The notes below the pieces were generated by a model, which was not told the origin of the DNA, ran no database searches, and saw nothing but the letters and a program-made list of their open reading frames with translations. Positions 21,072 through 28,366 of a stretch of 64,000 nucleotides of DNA are shown in pieces; position 1 is the stretch's first letter; each line of letters starts with the position of its first letter. The stretch comes from Polyangium sp. y55x31. GTDB lineage: Bacteria; Myxococcota_A; Polyangia; Polyangiales; Polyangiaceae. The stretch covers positions 1 to 64,000 of the forward strand of contig NZ_JARZHG010000011.1 of the NCBI RefSeq assembly GCF_029946505.1, given 5' to 3'. Made by a program: the position numbers and the translations under genes.

Positions 21072-21409
21072 GGCAGAGAGCGTCCTTCAAGCGTCACCTG
21101 CGTCTCCCGGGACACGCTTCGCGGGTCGAGAAACGACCTGCAAACTCGCCATCAAGCATATGAATCTGTTTGATATTTCGCCGTAGATGCCGGTGAGGCT
21201 TCATGCGGGAACGGAACGTGTGACGAATTCGCTTGATGCGGCGCCCCAGACACCGCTACTTCTTGGCCCGTTGGCTTGGGGTGTGGCAGCTTATCCTACA
21301 TGCTCTTATCTGTCGCCGATGAGCGCACCCTGTCGTTCCTGGACGGGGGCCGCGCCGCGGCGCCGGAGGGCGATCCGAGGGTCGGGTCGCCTGCACTGAT
21401 GGAGGACCG
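21072..21409. other. 338-bp region upstream of the 59-residue gene
   Basis: Contains an AT-rich island at about 21151-21180 with an inverted repeat ATCAA (21151-21155) / TTGAT (21170-21174), and a possible promoter at 21271-21297. A 70-codon frame at 21187-21399 lacks a ribosome site and reads as noise. No other gene is seen. Confidence 0.45.
21271..21297 (+). promoter_or_regulatory. Possible promoter for the 59-residue membrane protein
   Basis: TTGGCT (21271-21276) and TATCCT (21292-21297) are separated by 15 nt. The downstream box has the important TA....T positions, but the spacing is short. It is the best promoter candidate ahead of the gene at 21410, 112 bp upstream of its ATG. Confidence 0.3.
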
Positions 21410-21589
21410 ATGAAGATCACGCCCTGGTACCTGGCCGCTCTCGCTCCCTTCGCCGCGATCGGGTGCAGTGGTGCATATCTCGGGCACGCGGCCGTCGTCG
21501 TCCTGACGATCGGTATCTTCTTTGGCACGCTCTCGCTCGGTCGGACGCCGAACGCGCCGCCCCCCTCGCCGCCGAACGCGCGCGCGTGA
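21410..21589 (+). CDS. Small membrane protein, 59 residues
   Basis: A short gene with an excellent ribosome site: GGAGG (21401-21405) five bases before ATG 21410. The product begins MKITPWYLAALAPFAAIGC and continues through a hydrophobic stretch AAVVVLTIGIFFGTLSLG to a Pro/Asn tail, suggesting two membrane spans or a signal plus a span, with a Cys at position 19 and a cytoplasmic or periplasmic Pro-rich end. Codon usage matches the neighbours. It sits 35 bp upstream of the RelA/SpoT-like gene on the same strand, so the two may be linked. Function unknown. Confidence 0.7.
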   Translation: MKITPWYLAALAPFAAIGCSGAYLGHAAVVVLTIGIFFGTLSLGRTPNAPPPSPPNARA

Positions 21590-21624
21590 ACGCGCCGTCG
21601 GTTCGGCGCTGTTAACCTCGGGTC

Positions 21625-22707
21625 ATGACGTACGACACCGTCGGCTCTCTCAAGGGCCTGGACGAGTTTTCCTTGATGGACCTCGAGGCGGTGCGTCTCA
21701 TCCTGCGAGGCGACTCCGTCGTCGACTGGCACAGGCTCCACGTTCGCGACGAGGAAGAGGCGCGCACGCTCTTGCGAGCGCAAGAGTTCCGGCCCGAAGA
21801 GCCCGCAGATCGCGCGCGGCTCGAGGCGATCAAGAACGAAGCGATCGCCTATCTACGTCGGCACTTCGAGTTCCCAATCCCCAAGCCCGTCGCTCGTTGC
21901 TCCGTGGAGGAGCTCCTGGTGCTCGCCTCGGGCAAGGGTCACAGGCAGCTCTGCGCCTGCACGATCCTGAAGGCGATGCACATCATCCATCACCTCGAGG
22001 GGCGCGAGCTGCTCTTCTCGATCCCGATGTCCGACCAGGATGTGTTCCACCTGGTGGAGGAGAAGGTCTACCGGATCGTGGGCGGGATGCTCGCAGCCGG
22101 CTTCCCCATCACGGAGTTCATCGGAGGTCGAAAGAACAAGGACTCGCTCTACACGAAGCTGCTCTCGAAGACCGACACGACCGCAGCAGCCATCTACGAC
22201 AAGCTGCGGTTCCGGATCGTGACGCGGGAGGCAGACGACATCCTGCCGATCCTGCTTTACCTCTCGGAGCGGCTGTTTCCGTTCAACTACGTCGTGCCCG
22301 GGCAGAGCACGAACACGATCTTTCACTTCCGTAGTTATTGCGATCGTCACCCGTTCCTACGAATGCTGCTCCGCGAGCTGCAAGCGGGAGTGGATGACGG
22401 CCTGACGCTCAGCAACAACACGTTCAGCGATCAGAGCTATCGCGTGATCCACTTCGTGGTGGATCTACCCGTGCGGCTGCCCCCCGAGATCATGGAGCTC
22501 GCACCGCCGGCAGCATGGGCCCTCGGTCCGATCGTGTTCGTGCTCTGCGAGTTCCAGCTCATCGACCGCGAGACGGAAGCGGCCAACGAGCTCGGAGACG
22601 CGAGCCACGCGAAGTACAAGGAACGGCAAAAGGTGGCCGTGATGCGTCGCTTGAAGCTCGGCGGTCGAGCCCCGACGCGTGTTCCGACGTCGAAGCGGAA
22701 TCGGTAG
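21625..22707 (+). CDS. RelA/SpoT synthetase-like protein (divergent)
   Basis: A 360-residue soluble protein in which the (p)ppGpp-synthetase motifs can be read in order: a basic KDSLYTKLLSK segment (from residue 173); IYDKLRFRIV with Asp192 where RelA has the Mg-binding Asp (FDVRAVRI); SYRVIHF (271-277), matching the GYQSIHT element; and CEFQL with Glu309, then ELGDASHAKYKERQK, matching EVQIRT...AELGVAAHWKYKE. Known synthetases transfer pyrophosphate from ATP to GTP/GDP. The N-terminal 160 residues, mostly helical, are not an HD hydrolase: no HD motif is seen. The Asn and Gly of the N-G-Y-Q-S loop are missing, so activity is uncertain. Start ATG 21625. The hairpin element, copy 2, follows the stop. 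Confidence 0.72.
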   Translation: MTYDTVGSLKGLDEFSLMDLEAVRLILRGDSVVDWHRLHVRDEEEARTLLRAQEFRPEEPADRARLEAIKNEAIAYLRRHFEFPIPKPVARCSVEELLVLASGKGHRQLCACTILKAMHIIHHLEGRELLFSIPMSDQDVFHLVEEKVYRIVGGMLAAGFPITEFIGGRKNKDSLYTKLLSKTDTTAAAIYDKLRFRIVTREADDILPILLYLSERLFPFNYVVPGQSTNTIFHFRSYCDRHPFLRMLLRELQAGVDDGLTLSNNTFSDQSYRVIHFVVDLPVRLPPEIMELAPPAAWALGPIVFVLCEFQLIDRETEAANELGDASHAKYKERQKVAVMRRLKLGGRAPTRVPTSKRNR

Positions 22708-22716
22708 GAACCGCGG

Positions 22717-23006
22717 AGCCGGGGTTTCACCCCGGACCCGACCAGGGGTTGTCCACCCCTGGACCCGGACCAGGCACGGCCTGGACCGAGGGCGACAGCG
22801 CGCGATGCGCGCTGTCGACAGGGACAACGTCCTCAAGCGACACGTCGTCGCCGCTGTCTTGGTGGGCGAGGTGGGTTGCGTCTTGTCTTGGCCCGCTGGA
22901 GAAACCGCGCATCGCGCGGTTTCTCCATCACCGGTCCAGGCCGTGCCTGGTCCGGGGTGCCGGGGGCGGACAGCCCCCGGCTGGGGTTTGGGGCGACGCC
23001 CCAACC
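22717..23006. repeat. Multi-hairpin intergenic element, copy 2
   Basis: Lies between convergent stops (RelA-like gene and Crp/Fnr gene). Hairpins in order: CCGGGG-TTTCA-CCCCGG (22719-22735); CCAGGGGT-TGTCC-ACCCCTGG; CCAGGC-ACG-GCCTGG; an 11-bp stem CGACAGCGCGC around GAT; a stem with AGAAACCGCGC around ATC; CCAGGC-CGT-GCCTGG; GCCGGGGGC-GGACA-GCCCCCGGC; TTGGGGC-GAC-GCCCCAA (22988-23004). The 21-bp third hairpin (22767-22787) is the exact reverse complement of the sixth (22933-22953). Stem sequences differ from copies 1 and 3 but pair just as well. Confidence 0.9.
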
Positions 23007-23032
23007 TCCCGCCAGGGGCTGAGAACGCGTGA

Positions 23033-23791
23033 TCAGGTACGGGTCTTCAGGCCTTCGCGGTCGAGCACCACGATGCGGCGGCGGTCGACCTCGATGATGC
23101 CTTTGCGGCGGAGCTCGCCCAGGGTGAGCGTGACGGTCTCGCGGGTGGAGCCGATCATGCTGGCCATCTCCTGGTGCGTGAAGGGGGCCGAGATCAGGAC
23201 GCCGCGCGGGTCGGGGATGCCCCAGCGCTGGGCGGCCTTGAGCAGGAACTCGGCCAGACGCGCTTCCACGTTGCGGAAGAGCATCGAGGCGAGACGTTCT
23301 TCCGTCTCGGCGTTGCGCTCCACGAGCGCGCCGACGAGCGCGTTCGCGAAGGCTTGATCCGAGGACATGAGCCCGCGGATCGTGGCGATCGGAACGACGA
23401 GCGCTTCCACGTCTTCCGTGGCGATCGCGCTCTCGCGGTGGTTCGGGACGCCGCCGAGCGCGGCCTCGCCGAGGAGGTCGCCCGCGCCGCGGTAGCCGAG
23501 CGAGAGCGTGTGCCCTTCGTTCAGCGCCCGGACGAGGCGGACGCGTCCGCTGCCGAGCATCACCACCGAGTTCGCGGGGTCGCCCTGGGTCACCAGCGGC
23601 CGGCCGCGCGTCACTCGCTGGATCGTTCCAGCGTCGGCCAGGAGGGTCTGCGACGCGGGCGAAGCCGCGCTACCGACTGCTCCACGCCGAAGAATCCGCC
23701 GCTTGCGTGCGTCCGGATCGAGCCCCCCGTCGTTGCCGACCGCGCCGGAACGAGCCGGGACGTTCGGTGCCATCGCATCCTTACCCATCAT
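23033..23791 (-). CDS. Crp/Fnr-family transcriptional regulator
   Basis: A 252-residue regulator: a disordered N-terminal 40 residues, a cyclic-nucleotide-binding-type beta barrel (VTRGRPLVTQGDPANSVVML, LGYRGAGDLLGEAALGG), a long dimer helix, and a winged helix-turn-helix (FTHQEMASMIGSTRETVTLT, LGELRRKGIIEVDRRRIVVL). The recognition helix STRETVTLTL is of the Crp type. In Crp the cAMP pocket has RxSA after the GE motif; here the equivalent is NHRESAIATEDVE, giving R-E-S-A, close to consensus, so cyclic nucleotide binding is possible. No Cys cluster for an Fnr-type iron-sulfur cluster is present. ATG 23791 and 23788 are tandem; AGGAG lies upstream. Confidence 0.9.
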   Translation of the reverse strand: MMGKDAMAPNVPARSGAVGNDGGLDPDARKRRILRRGAVGSAASPASQTLLADAGTIQRVTRGRPLVTQGDPANSVVMLGSGRVRLVRALNEGHTLSLGYRGAGDLLGEAALGGVPNHRESAIATEDVEALVVPIATIRGLMSSDQAFANALVGALVERNAETEERLASMLFRNVEARLAEFLLKAAQRWGIPDPRGVLISAPFTHQEMASMIGSTRETVTLTLGELRRKGIIEVDRRRIVVLDREGLKTRT

Positions 23792-23854
23792 ATCGAGACT
23801 GCTCCTCTAGGTGCGTTTTCGCCGTGCGGGCCCTGAAAAAGAACGCGGCTTGCG

Positions 23855-23884
23855 TTGACATCTCCGAAGTACGGCCCGTACCTT
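23855..23884 (+). promoter_or_regulatory. Candidate sigma-70 type promoter for the DUF507 operon
   Basis: TTGACA (23855-23860) is a perfect -35 box; 18 nt later TACCTT (23879-23884) keeps the TA....T positions of a -10 box. It sits about 80 bp upstream of the DUF507 start and in the gap divergent from the Crp/Fnr gene, the expected place for the promoter of the long rightward operon to 29.3 kb. Confidence 0.45.
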
Positions 23885-23964
23885 TCGGGGGCCGAAGCCC
23901 CAGCCGAAGAACCCAAGTTGGCGGGGATCCGGTGCCCCGCTCCCCTGAAGCTACGGATCGTTGG

Positions 23965-24477
23965 ATGCGCCTCTTTAGCGGTAAAATTGCCCCTCTCAGC
24001 GAAGAAATCGTCAAAACCCTGGCGGACAACGGGGAGATCGAGTGTGAGGACCGAAAAGAGGTGGTCCGCGACCTGGAGTCCGTCTTTTCTCAGTACCTCG
24101 CGACGGAAAAGGAAGTGATGGACAAGTCGAAGGCCACGCTGGAGTCGCGTGGCCTTCCGCCCTCCGAGCTCGGGCGGATCCGGAAGATCATCGCCGAGCA
24201 AAAAGGGATCAAGATCGGCGAAGACATCCTCGACTACTTGCTAGACCAGTGCATCGAGATGCTCATGCACTCGGGCAACGTCGACGAGGTCTTCGGTCAG
24301 GATCACGACCTCCGGCGTCGCATGCGGCCTGTGCTGAAGAAGTACCTCGCGGCCGACGACGAGCTCGACGCCGAGGTCCGGAACAAGATGAAGAACCTGC
24401 AGGAAGGGACTCGGACCTGGGAGGTCGAGTACCAGAAGATCAAGAACGAGATCCAGCGCCGCAAGGGCCTCGTTTGA
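23965..24477 (+). CDS. DUF507 family protein
   Basis: A 170-residue, highly charged helical protein with no signal peptide. The sequence SGKIAPLSEEIVKTLADNGEI at the N-terminus and the C-terminal ENKxxxLxEGTxxWExEYxKIKxEIxRRKGL-type pattern (here MKNLQEGTRTWEVEYQKIKN) are typical of DUF507, a duplicated module of unknown role found in Deltaproteobacteria and Aquificae. The repeat is visible as paired DLESVFSQYLATEKEVMDK and RMRPVLKKYLAADDELDAE. ATG 23965 gives the usual start MRLFSGKIAPLS. It is first in a rightward gene run and is followed 10 bp later by a zinc-ribbon gene. No biochemical function is known to me. Confidence 0.85.
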   Translation: MRLFSGKIAPLSEEIVKTLADNGEIECEDRKEVVRDLESVFSQYLATEKEVMDKSKATLESRGLPPSELGRIRKIIAEQKGIKIGEDILDYLLDQCIEMLMHSGNVDEVFGQDHDLRRRMRPVLKKYLAADDELDAEVRNKMKNLQEGTRTWEVEYQKIKNEIQRRKGLV

Positions 24478-24487
24478 GGAGGGACTG

Positions 24488-24805
24488 ATGGGCTGGATTC
24501 CGAAGGTCGAGCAGAAGCGCCACTTCTGCCACAAGTGCAAGAACGAGCTCGTCTTCGAGGTGAAGCTCCAGCGCGCCGACACGTGCCCGCACTGCGGCGT
24601 CGACATGCACTGCTGCAAGAACTGCGAGTACTGGGATCCGTCCGCGCACAACCAGTGCAAGGAGCGGATCGCCGAGTACATCCCAGACCGGGAAAAGGCG
24701 AACTTTTGCACGTTCTTCACGTTCAAGAACGGCGTCCCGGAAGATACGTCCGCGCAGATCGCCAAGTCGAAGGCCCGCCTCGACGATCTGTTCAAGAAGA
24801 AGTAG
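24488..24805 (+). CDS. Cys-rich zinc-ribbon protein
   Basis: A 105-residue cytosolic protein with cysteines in pairs: HFCHKCKNELVF, DTCPHCGVDMHCCKNCEYW, then NQCKERI and NFCTFF. CxxC pairs at about residues 14-17 and 33-36, and a further cluster CCKNC, should hold one or two zinc ions. The ribosome site GGAGGGA lies 5 nt before ATG 24488. The gene is 10 bp downstream of the DUF507 gene, and the pairing with DUF507 suggests a shared process. No nucleic-acid or enzyme motif identifies a specific role. Confidence 0.75.
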   Translation: MGWIPKVEQKRHFCHKCKNELVFEVKLQRADTCPHCGVDMHCCKNCEYWDPSAHNQCKERIAEYIPDREKANFCTFFTFKNGVPEDTSAQIAKSKARLDDLFKKK

Positions 24806-24842
24806 GTCGCGAGCGCCCGCGCATTCGAGCATCGAAACGGGC

Positions 24843-25904
24843 ATGTCCACCCCTCGTTACCTGGTCACCGGCGGTGCCGGCTTCATCGGCAGCAACATCG
24901 TCGCGGCGCTCGTCGCTGCGGGCGAGCGCGTCCGCGTGCTCGACAACCTCGCCACGGGGATGTGGGAGAACCTCGACGGGATCTCCCCTTCCTCCGCTGT
25001 CGAGCGCATCGAGGGCGACATCCGCGACCCCGAGGCCGTCGCCAAGGCCGCCGCGGGCGTCGAGGTCGTTTTCCACGAAGCCGCGCTCGGATCGGTGCCG
25101 CGCAGCGTCGAGGACCCGGTCACGAGCGACGCCGTCAACGTCGGCGGCACCGTCAACGTGCTCGACGTGTCGCGCCGCGTCGGCGTGCGTCGCGTCGTGT
25201 TTGCCGCGTCGTCCTCGGCGTACGGCGAGACGCCCGTCCTGCCGAAACGTGAGGACATGCAGCCGATGCCGCTCTCGCCGTACGCCGTGACGAAGCTCGC
25301 GTGCGAGAGTTATTGCCGCGTCTTCGCCTCGATCTACGGCCTGGAGACGATGTGCCTGCGGTACTTCAACGTCTTCGGCCCGCACCAGACACCCGAGGGG
25401 CCGTATGCCGCGGCGATCCCGCGGTTCGTCGACGCCGCGCTCGCGGGGAGGCCGATCCGGATCTTCGGCGATGGCGAGCAGACGCGCGACTTCTGCTTCG
25501 TCGACAACGCGGTGCGGGCGAACTTGCTCGCGGCCGCGTCGCCTCGGAAGCTCTCGGGCGAGGTCGTCAACATCGCGGGCGGAAGGCGCGTATCGCTCAA
25601 CGCGCTATGTGTCGAGATCGGCCGCGTCCTCGGCAGGACGCTCGATGTCGAGCACGGCCCGGCCCGTCCGGGTGATGTGCGGCATTCGCTCGCGGACGTC
25701 AGCCTCGCGCAGGAAATCCTCGGGTACGAGCCTTCCGTGCGGTGGGAGGACGGCATCGCCCCGACGATCGCGTACCTGGAGGCGCTCCGGGCGCACGGGC
25801 CGGCCGAGGCCGCTCGGCGGGCGGCTGAACGACGTGCGCAAAGTCCGCGGGAGAGCGCAAATCTTGCGGGTGTGACAACTAACGTTGTTGCACTCTTTCG
25901 GTGA
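24843..25904 (+). CDS. NAD-dependent sugar-nucleotide epimerase/dehydratase
   Basis: A 353-residue extended short-chain dehydrogenase. The Rossmann motif VTGGAGFIGSNIVAAL is at the N-terminus; the catalytic Ser and Tyr-x-x-x-Lys are in SSSAYGE and SPYAVTKLACE; downstream motifs GPHQTPEGPYAAAIPRF and IFGDGEQTRDFCFVDN are those of UDP-hexose/hexosamine 4-epimerases (WbpP/GalE group). It likely supplies a UDP-sugar for surface polysaccharide, though the sugar cannot be read from sequence. The last 40 residues (AARRAAERRAQSPRESANL) are an unusual extension. The stop is 20 bp before the yicC ATG, or overlaps an alternative GTG start. Confidence 0.88.
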   Translation: MSTPRYLVTGGAGFIGSNIVAALVAAGERVRVLDNLATGMWENLDGISPSSAVERIEGDIRDPEAVAKAAAGVEVVFHEAALGSVPRSVEDPVTSDAVNVGGTVNVLDVSRRVGVRRVVFAASSSAYGETPVLPKREDMQPMPLSPYAVTKLACESYCRVFASIYGLETMCLRYFNVFGPHQTPEGPYAAAIPRFVDAALAGRPIRIFGDGEQTRDFCFVDNAVRANLLAAASPRKLSGEVVNIAGGRRVSLNALCVEIGRVLGRTLDVEHGPARPGDVRHSLADVSLAQEILGYEPSVRWEDGIAPTIAYLEALRAHGPAEAARRAAERRAQSPRESANLAGVTTNVVALFR

Positions 25905-25924
25905 GCGACGTATCCGGCAGAGCC

Positions 25925-26803
25925 ATGCGGAGCATGACGGGGTTCGGGATCGGCGAGGTGACCCTCGGAGAGGGCCGCGTGCTCGCCGAGATCCGCTCCG
26001 TCAACCAGCGCTTCCTCGACGTTCGCACGCGGCTGCCGCGAGAGCTCGCCGAGATCGCGCTCTTCGCCGAGCAGGTGGTGCGCGAGCGGCTGCGTCGCGG
26101 ACGGGTCGAGCTCGTCGTGCGCACGGAGGGGCCGGTGTTGACGGCGGCGACGCTCGACGTGGCGCGCGCGCGCTCGGCGTTCCAGCAACTCCTCGCGCTG
26201 CGGGACGAGCTCGCGCCGGGCGCGGAGCTTCCGCTCGCGTTGCTCTCGGCCGTGCCGGATCTGTTCATCCCGCCGGCGGGGCCGGAGCTCGCTGCGGTGC
26301 GCGACGCGGTCAGGCGCGCGATCGAGGCTGCGATTTCGGCGATGGACGCGATGTGCCGGGCCGAGGGCGAGGCGCTGCACGCGGATCTCTCGGGGCGGTG
26401 CCAGGCCCTGCGGCGCCTCATCGAGGCGATCGCTGCGCAGGCGGATGGCTTGCGCGAAGCGGCGCAGCGACGGATGCACGAGCGGCTCGAGCGGCTGCTC
26501 GCGAATGCGGAGCTCACGGTGGATCGAGGCAGGCTCGAGCTCGAGCTCGCGATCCTCGTGGACAAGAGTGATTTCACCGAAGAGCTCACGCGTCTCCGGA
26601 GCCACCTCGATCAGCTCGAAGGCGTGCTCGCGTCGAGTGGAGGCGAGCCCGTGGGGAGGCGGCTCGACTTCCTTCTCCAGGAAATGGTACGCGAGGCCAA
26701 CACGCTCGGCGCGAAGGCCCAGGACGCCTCGGTCAGCCAGCTCGTCGTCGGCATCAAGGTCGAGCTCGAGCGGCTCCGCGAGCAGGTGCAGAACGTCGAG
26801 TGA
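25925..26803 (+). CDS. yicC: YicC/YloC-family endoribonuclease
   Basis: A 292-residue protein of the YicC family, recently linked in E. coli to degradation of the small RNA RyhB. It has the family N-terminus MRSMTGFGIGEV, the early motif EIRSVNQRFLDVRTRLPREL, and the C-terminal signature GRRLDFLLQEMVREANTLGAKAQD. ATG 25925 gives the usual start; GTG 25901 would overlap the epimerase stop. The yicC-gmk order is widespread in bacteria and supports the assignment. A gap of 47 bp separates it from gmk. Confidence 0.92.
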   Translation: MRSMTGFGIGEVTLGEGRVLAEIRSVNQRFLDVRTRLPRELAEIALFAEQVVRERLRRGRVELVVRTEGPVLTAATLDVARARSAFQQLLALRDELAPGAELPLALLSAVPDLFIPPAGPELAAVRDAVRRAIEAAISAMDAMCRAEGEALHADLSGRCQALRRLIEAIAAQADGLREAAQRRMHERLERLLANAELTVDRGRLELELAILVDKSDFTEELTRLRSHLDQLEGVLASSGGEPVGRRLDFLLQEMVREANTLGAKAQDASVSQLVVGIKVELERLREQVQNVE

Positions 26804-26850
26804 CGCGGACACGCGCCAAGGCCTAAAACCCCAGCACGAGACCGACACGA

Positions 26851-27480
26851 ATGGTGAGCGACTTCCTCCTCCTCATCGTCTCCTCCCCTTCCGGGGCGGG
26901 CAAGACGACGCTCTGCAACCGGCTGCGCGCGGAGTTTCCCGACCTGCGCTTCTCGGTCTCGCACACGACGCGCAAGCCGCGCCCGAACGAGGTGAACGGG
27001 CGCGAGTACCACTTCATCGACAAGGACTCGTTCGATCGGATGATCGGCGAGCACGCGTTCGCGGAGTGGGCGCCGGTGCACGGCAACTACTACGGGACGA
27101 GCGTCGCCGAGATCGAGATCGCGAAGCGCGAGGCGCGCGGCGTGCTCTTCGACATCGACTACCAGGGCGCGCGGCAGATCAAGGCGCGCATGCCCGAGGC
27201 CGCCTCCGTGTTCATCCTGCCGCCCTCGCTCGCCGAGCTCGAGCGCAGGTTGCGCGGACGCGGCACCGAGGACGAGCCGACCACGCTGCGTCGCCTCCAG
27301 GCGGCGAAGGGCGAGATCGAGCATTACGGATTCTTCGACTACGTGATCGTGAACGACGATCTCGAGCGGGCGTACGATCAGCTCCGCGCGGTGGTGTTCG
27401 CCGAGCGTTGCCGTCGTGGCCGGCACGCGCTGCTCTGCGAGCAGATGCTCGCCGAGGGCAAGGTCGGAGCTTCCACATGA
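26851..27480 (+). CDS. gmk: Guanylate kinase
   Basis: A 209-residue enzyme that phosphorylates GMP to GDP with ATP. The P-loop SSPSGAGKTTLCNRL, the GMP-binding segment SVSHTTRKPRPNEVNGREYHF and the lid region ERRLRGRGTEDEPTTLRRL are all intact. Length matches the family. The N-terminus is MVSDFLLLIVSSP; GTG 26854 is an alternative start. Its stop overlaps the mtnP start (ATGA), so the two purine-related enzymes are translationally coupled. Confidence 0.96.
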   Translation: MVSDFLLLIVSSPSGAGKTTLCNRLRAEFPDLRFSVSHTTRKPRPNEVNGREYHFIDKDSFDRMIGEHAFAEWAPVHGNYYGTSVAEIEIAKREARGVLFDIDYQGARQIKARMPEAASVFILPPSLAELERRLRGRGTEDEPTTLRRLQAAKGEIEHYGFFDYVIVNDDLERAYDQLRAVVFAERCRRGRHALLCEQMLAEGKVGAST

Positions 27481-28355
27481 GCCACGTCCTCGGGGTGATT
27501 GGCGGCAGCGGCGTGTACGCGCTCGAGGATCTCGAGGACGTCGAGGAGGTCGACGTCGAGACGCCGTACGGCCCGCCGAGCGACGTCGTGTTTCGCGGCC
27601 GCGATCGCGACTCGGGGACGACGCTCCTGTTCTTGCCGCGCCACGGCCGAGGCCATCGGCTCTCGCCGACGGAGATCAACTACCGGGCGAACGTGTGCGC
27701 GCTGAAGAAGCTCGGCGCCACGCACCTCGTCAGCGTGAGCGCGGTGGGATCCATGCGTGAGGAGATCCCGCCTGGGGATCTCGTGATCGTCGATCAGTTC
27801 ATCGACCTCACGAAGCGTCGCACGAGCACGTTTTTCGATGGCGGCGTCGTGGGGCACGTGGCGTTCGCCGATCCGGTTTGTCCGCGCCTCTCGGCCGCGC
27901 TCGGGGACGCCGCTTCGCAGGCGCTCGAAGGCACGCAGAAGAAGCTCCACCGCGGCGGCACGTACGTGTGCATCGAGGGCCCGCAGTTCTCGACACGCGC
28001 GGAGAGCCTTCTCTATCGGAGCTGGGGCGTGCACGTGATCGGCATGACGGCGATGCCCGAGGCGAAGCTCGCGCGCGAGGCGGAGCTTCCCTATGCGCTG
28101 CTCGCGATGTCCACGGATTACGACTGCTGGCACGCGACCGAGGAGGCGGTGACGGTGGAAGCCGTGATCGCGGTGCTCCGGGAGAACGTGGCGTATGCGC
28201 GGCGCGCGCTTCGGGGGCTCTCGCGTACGCTGCCCGATCCCAAGACGAGCCCGGCGCACGGCGCGCTCGCGAACGCGATCATGACCCGACGTGATCTCGT
28301 ACCCGAGCAGACGCGGGCGCGGCTGTCGTGGCTTTTGCCGGATCTCTCGTGCTAG
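27477..28355 (+). CDS. mtnP: S-methyl-5'-thioadenosine phosphorylase
   Basis: A 292-residue purine nucleoside phosphorylase of the MTAP type, which splits methylthioadenosine with phosphate into adenine and methylthioribose 1-phosphate for methionine salvage. Motifs: IGGSGVYALEDLEDV at the N-terminus, the phosphate-binding LPRHGRGHRLSPTEINYRAN, GTYVCIEGPQFSTRAES, MTAMPEAKLAREAELPY, and STDYDCWH, where an Asp in the D-Y-D-x-W motif selects the adenine base. Start ATG 27477 overlaps the gmk stop. Adenine-specific MTAP and the broader MtiP form cannot be separated fully by eye. Confidence 0.93.
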   Translation: MSHVLGVIGGSGVYALEDLEDVEEVDVETPYGPPSDVVFRGRDRDSGTTLLFLPRHGRGHRLSPTEINYRANVCALKKLGATHLVSVSAVGSMREEIPPGDLVIVDQFIDLTKRRTSTFFDGGVVGHVAFADPVCPRLSAALGDAASQALEGTQKKLHRGGTYVCIEGPQFSTRAESLLYRSWGVHVIGMTAMPEAKLAREAELPYALLAMSTDYDCWHATEEAVTVEAVIAVLRENVAYARRALRGLSRTLPDPKTSPAHGALANAIMTRRDLVPEQTRARLSWLLPDLSC

Positions 28356-28366
28356 AAGGGGCCGCC

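Noticed and set aside
21187-21399. 70-codon plus-strand frame upstream of the 59-residue gene
   Set aside because: No ribosome site and no domain or membrane pattern; the real small gene follows at 21410 with a strong site.
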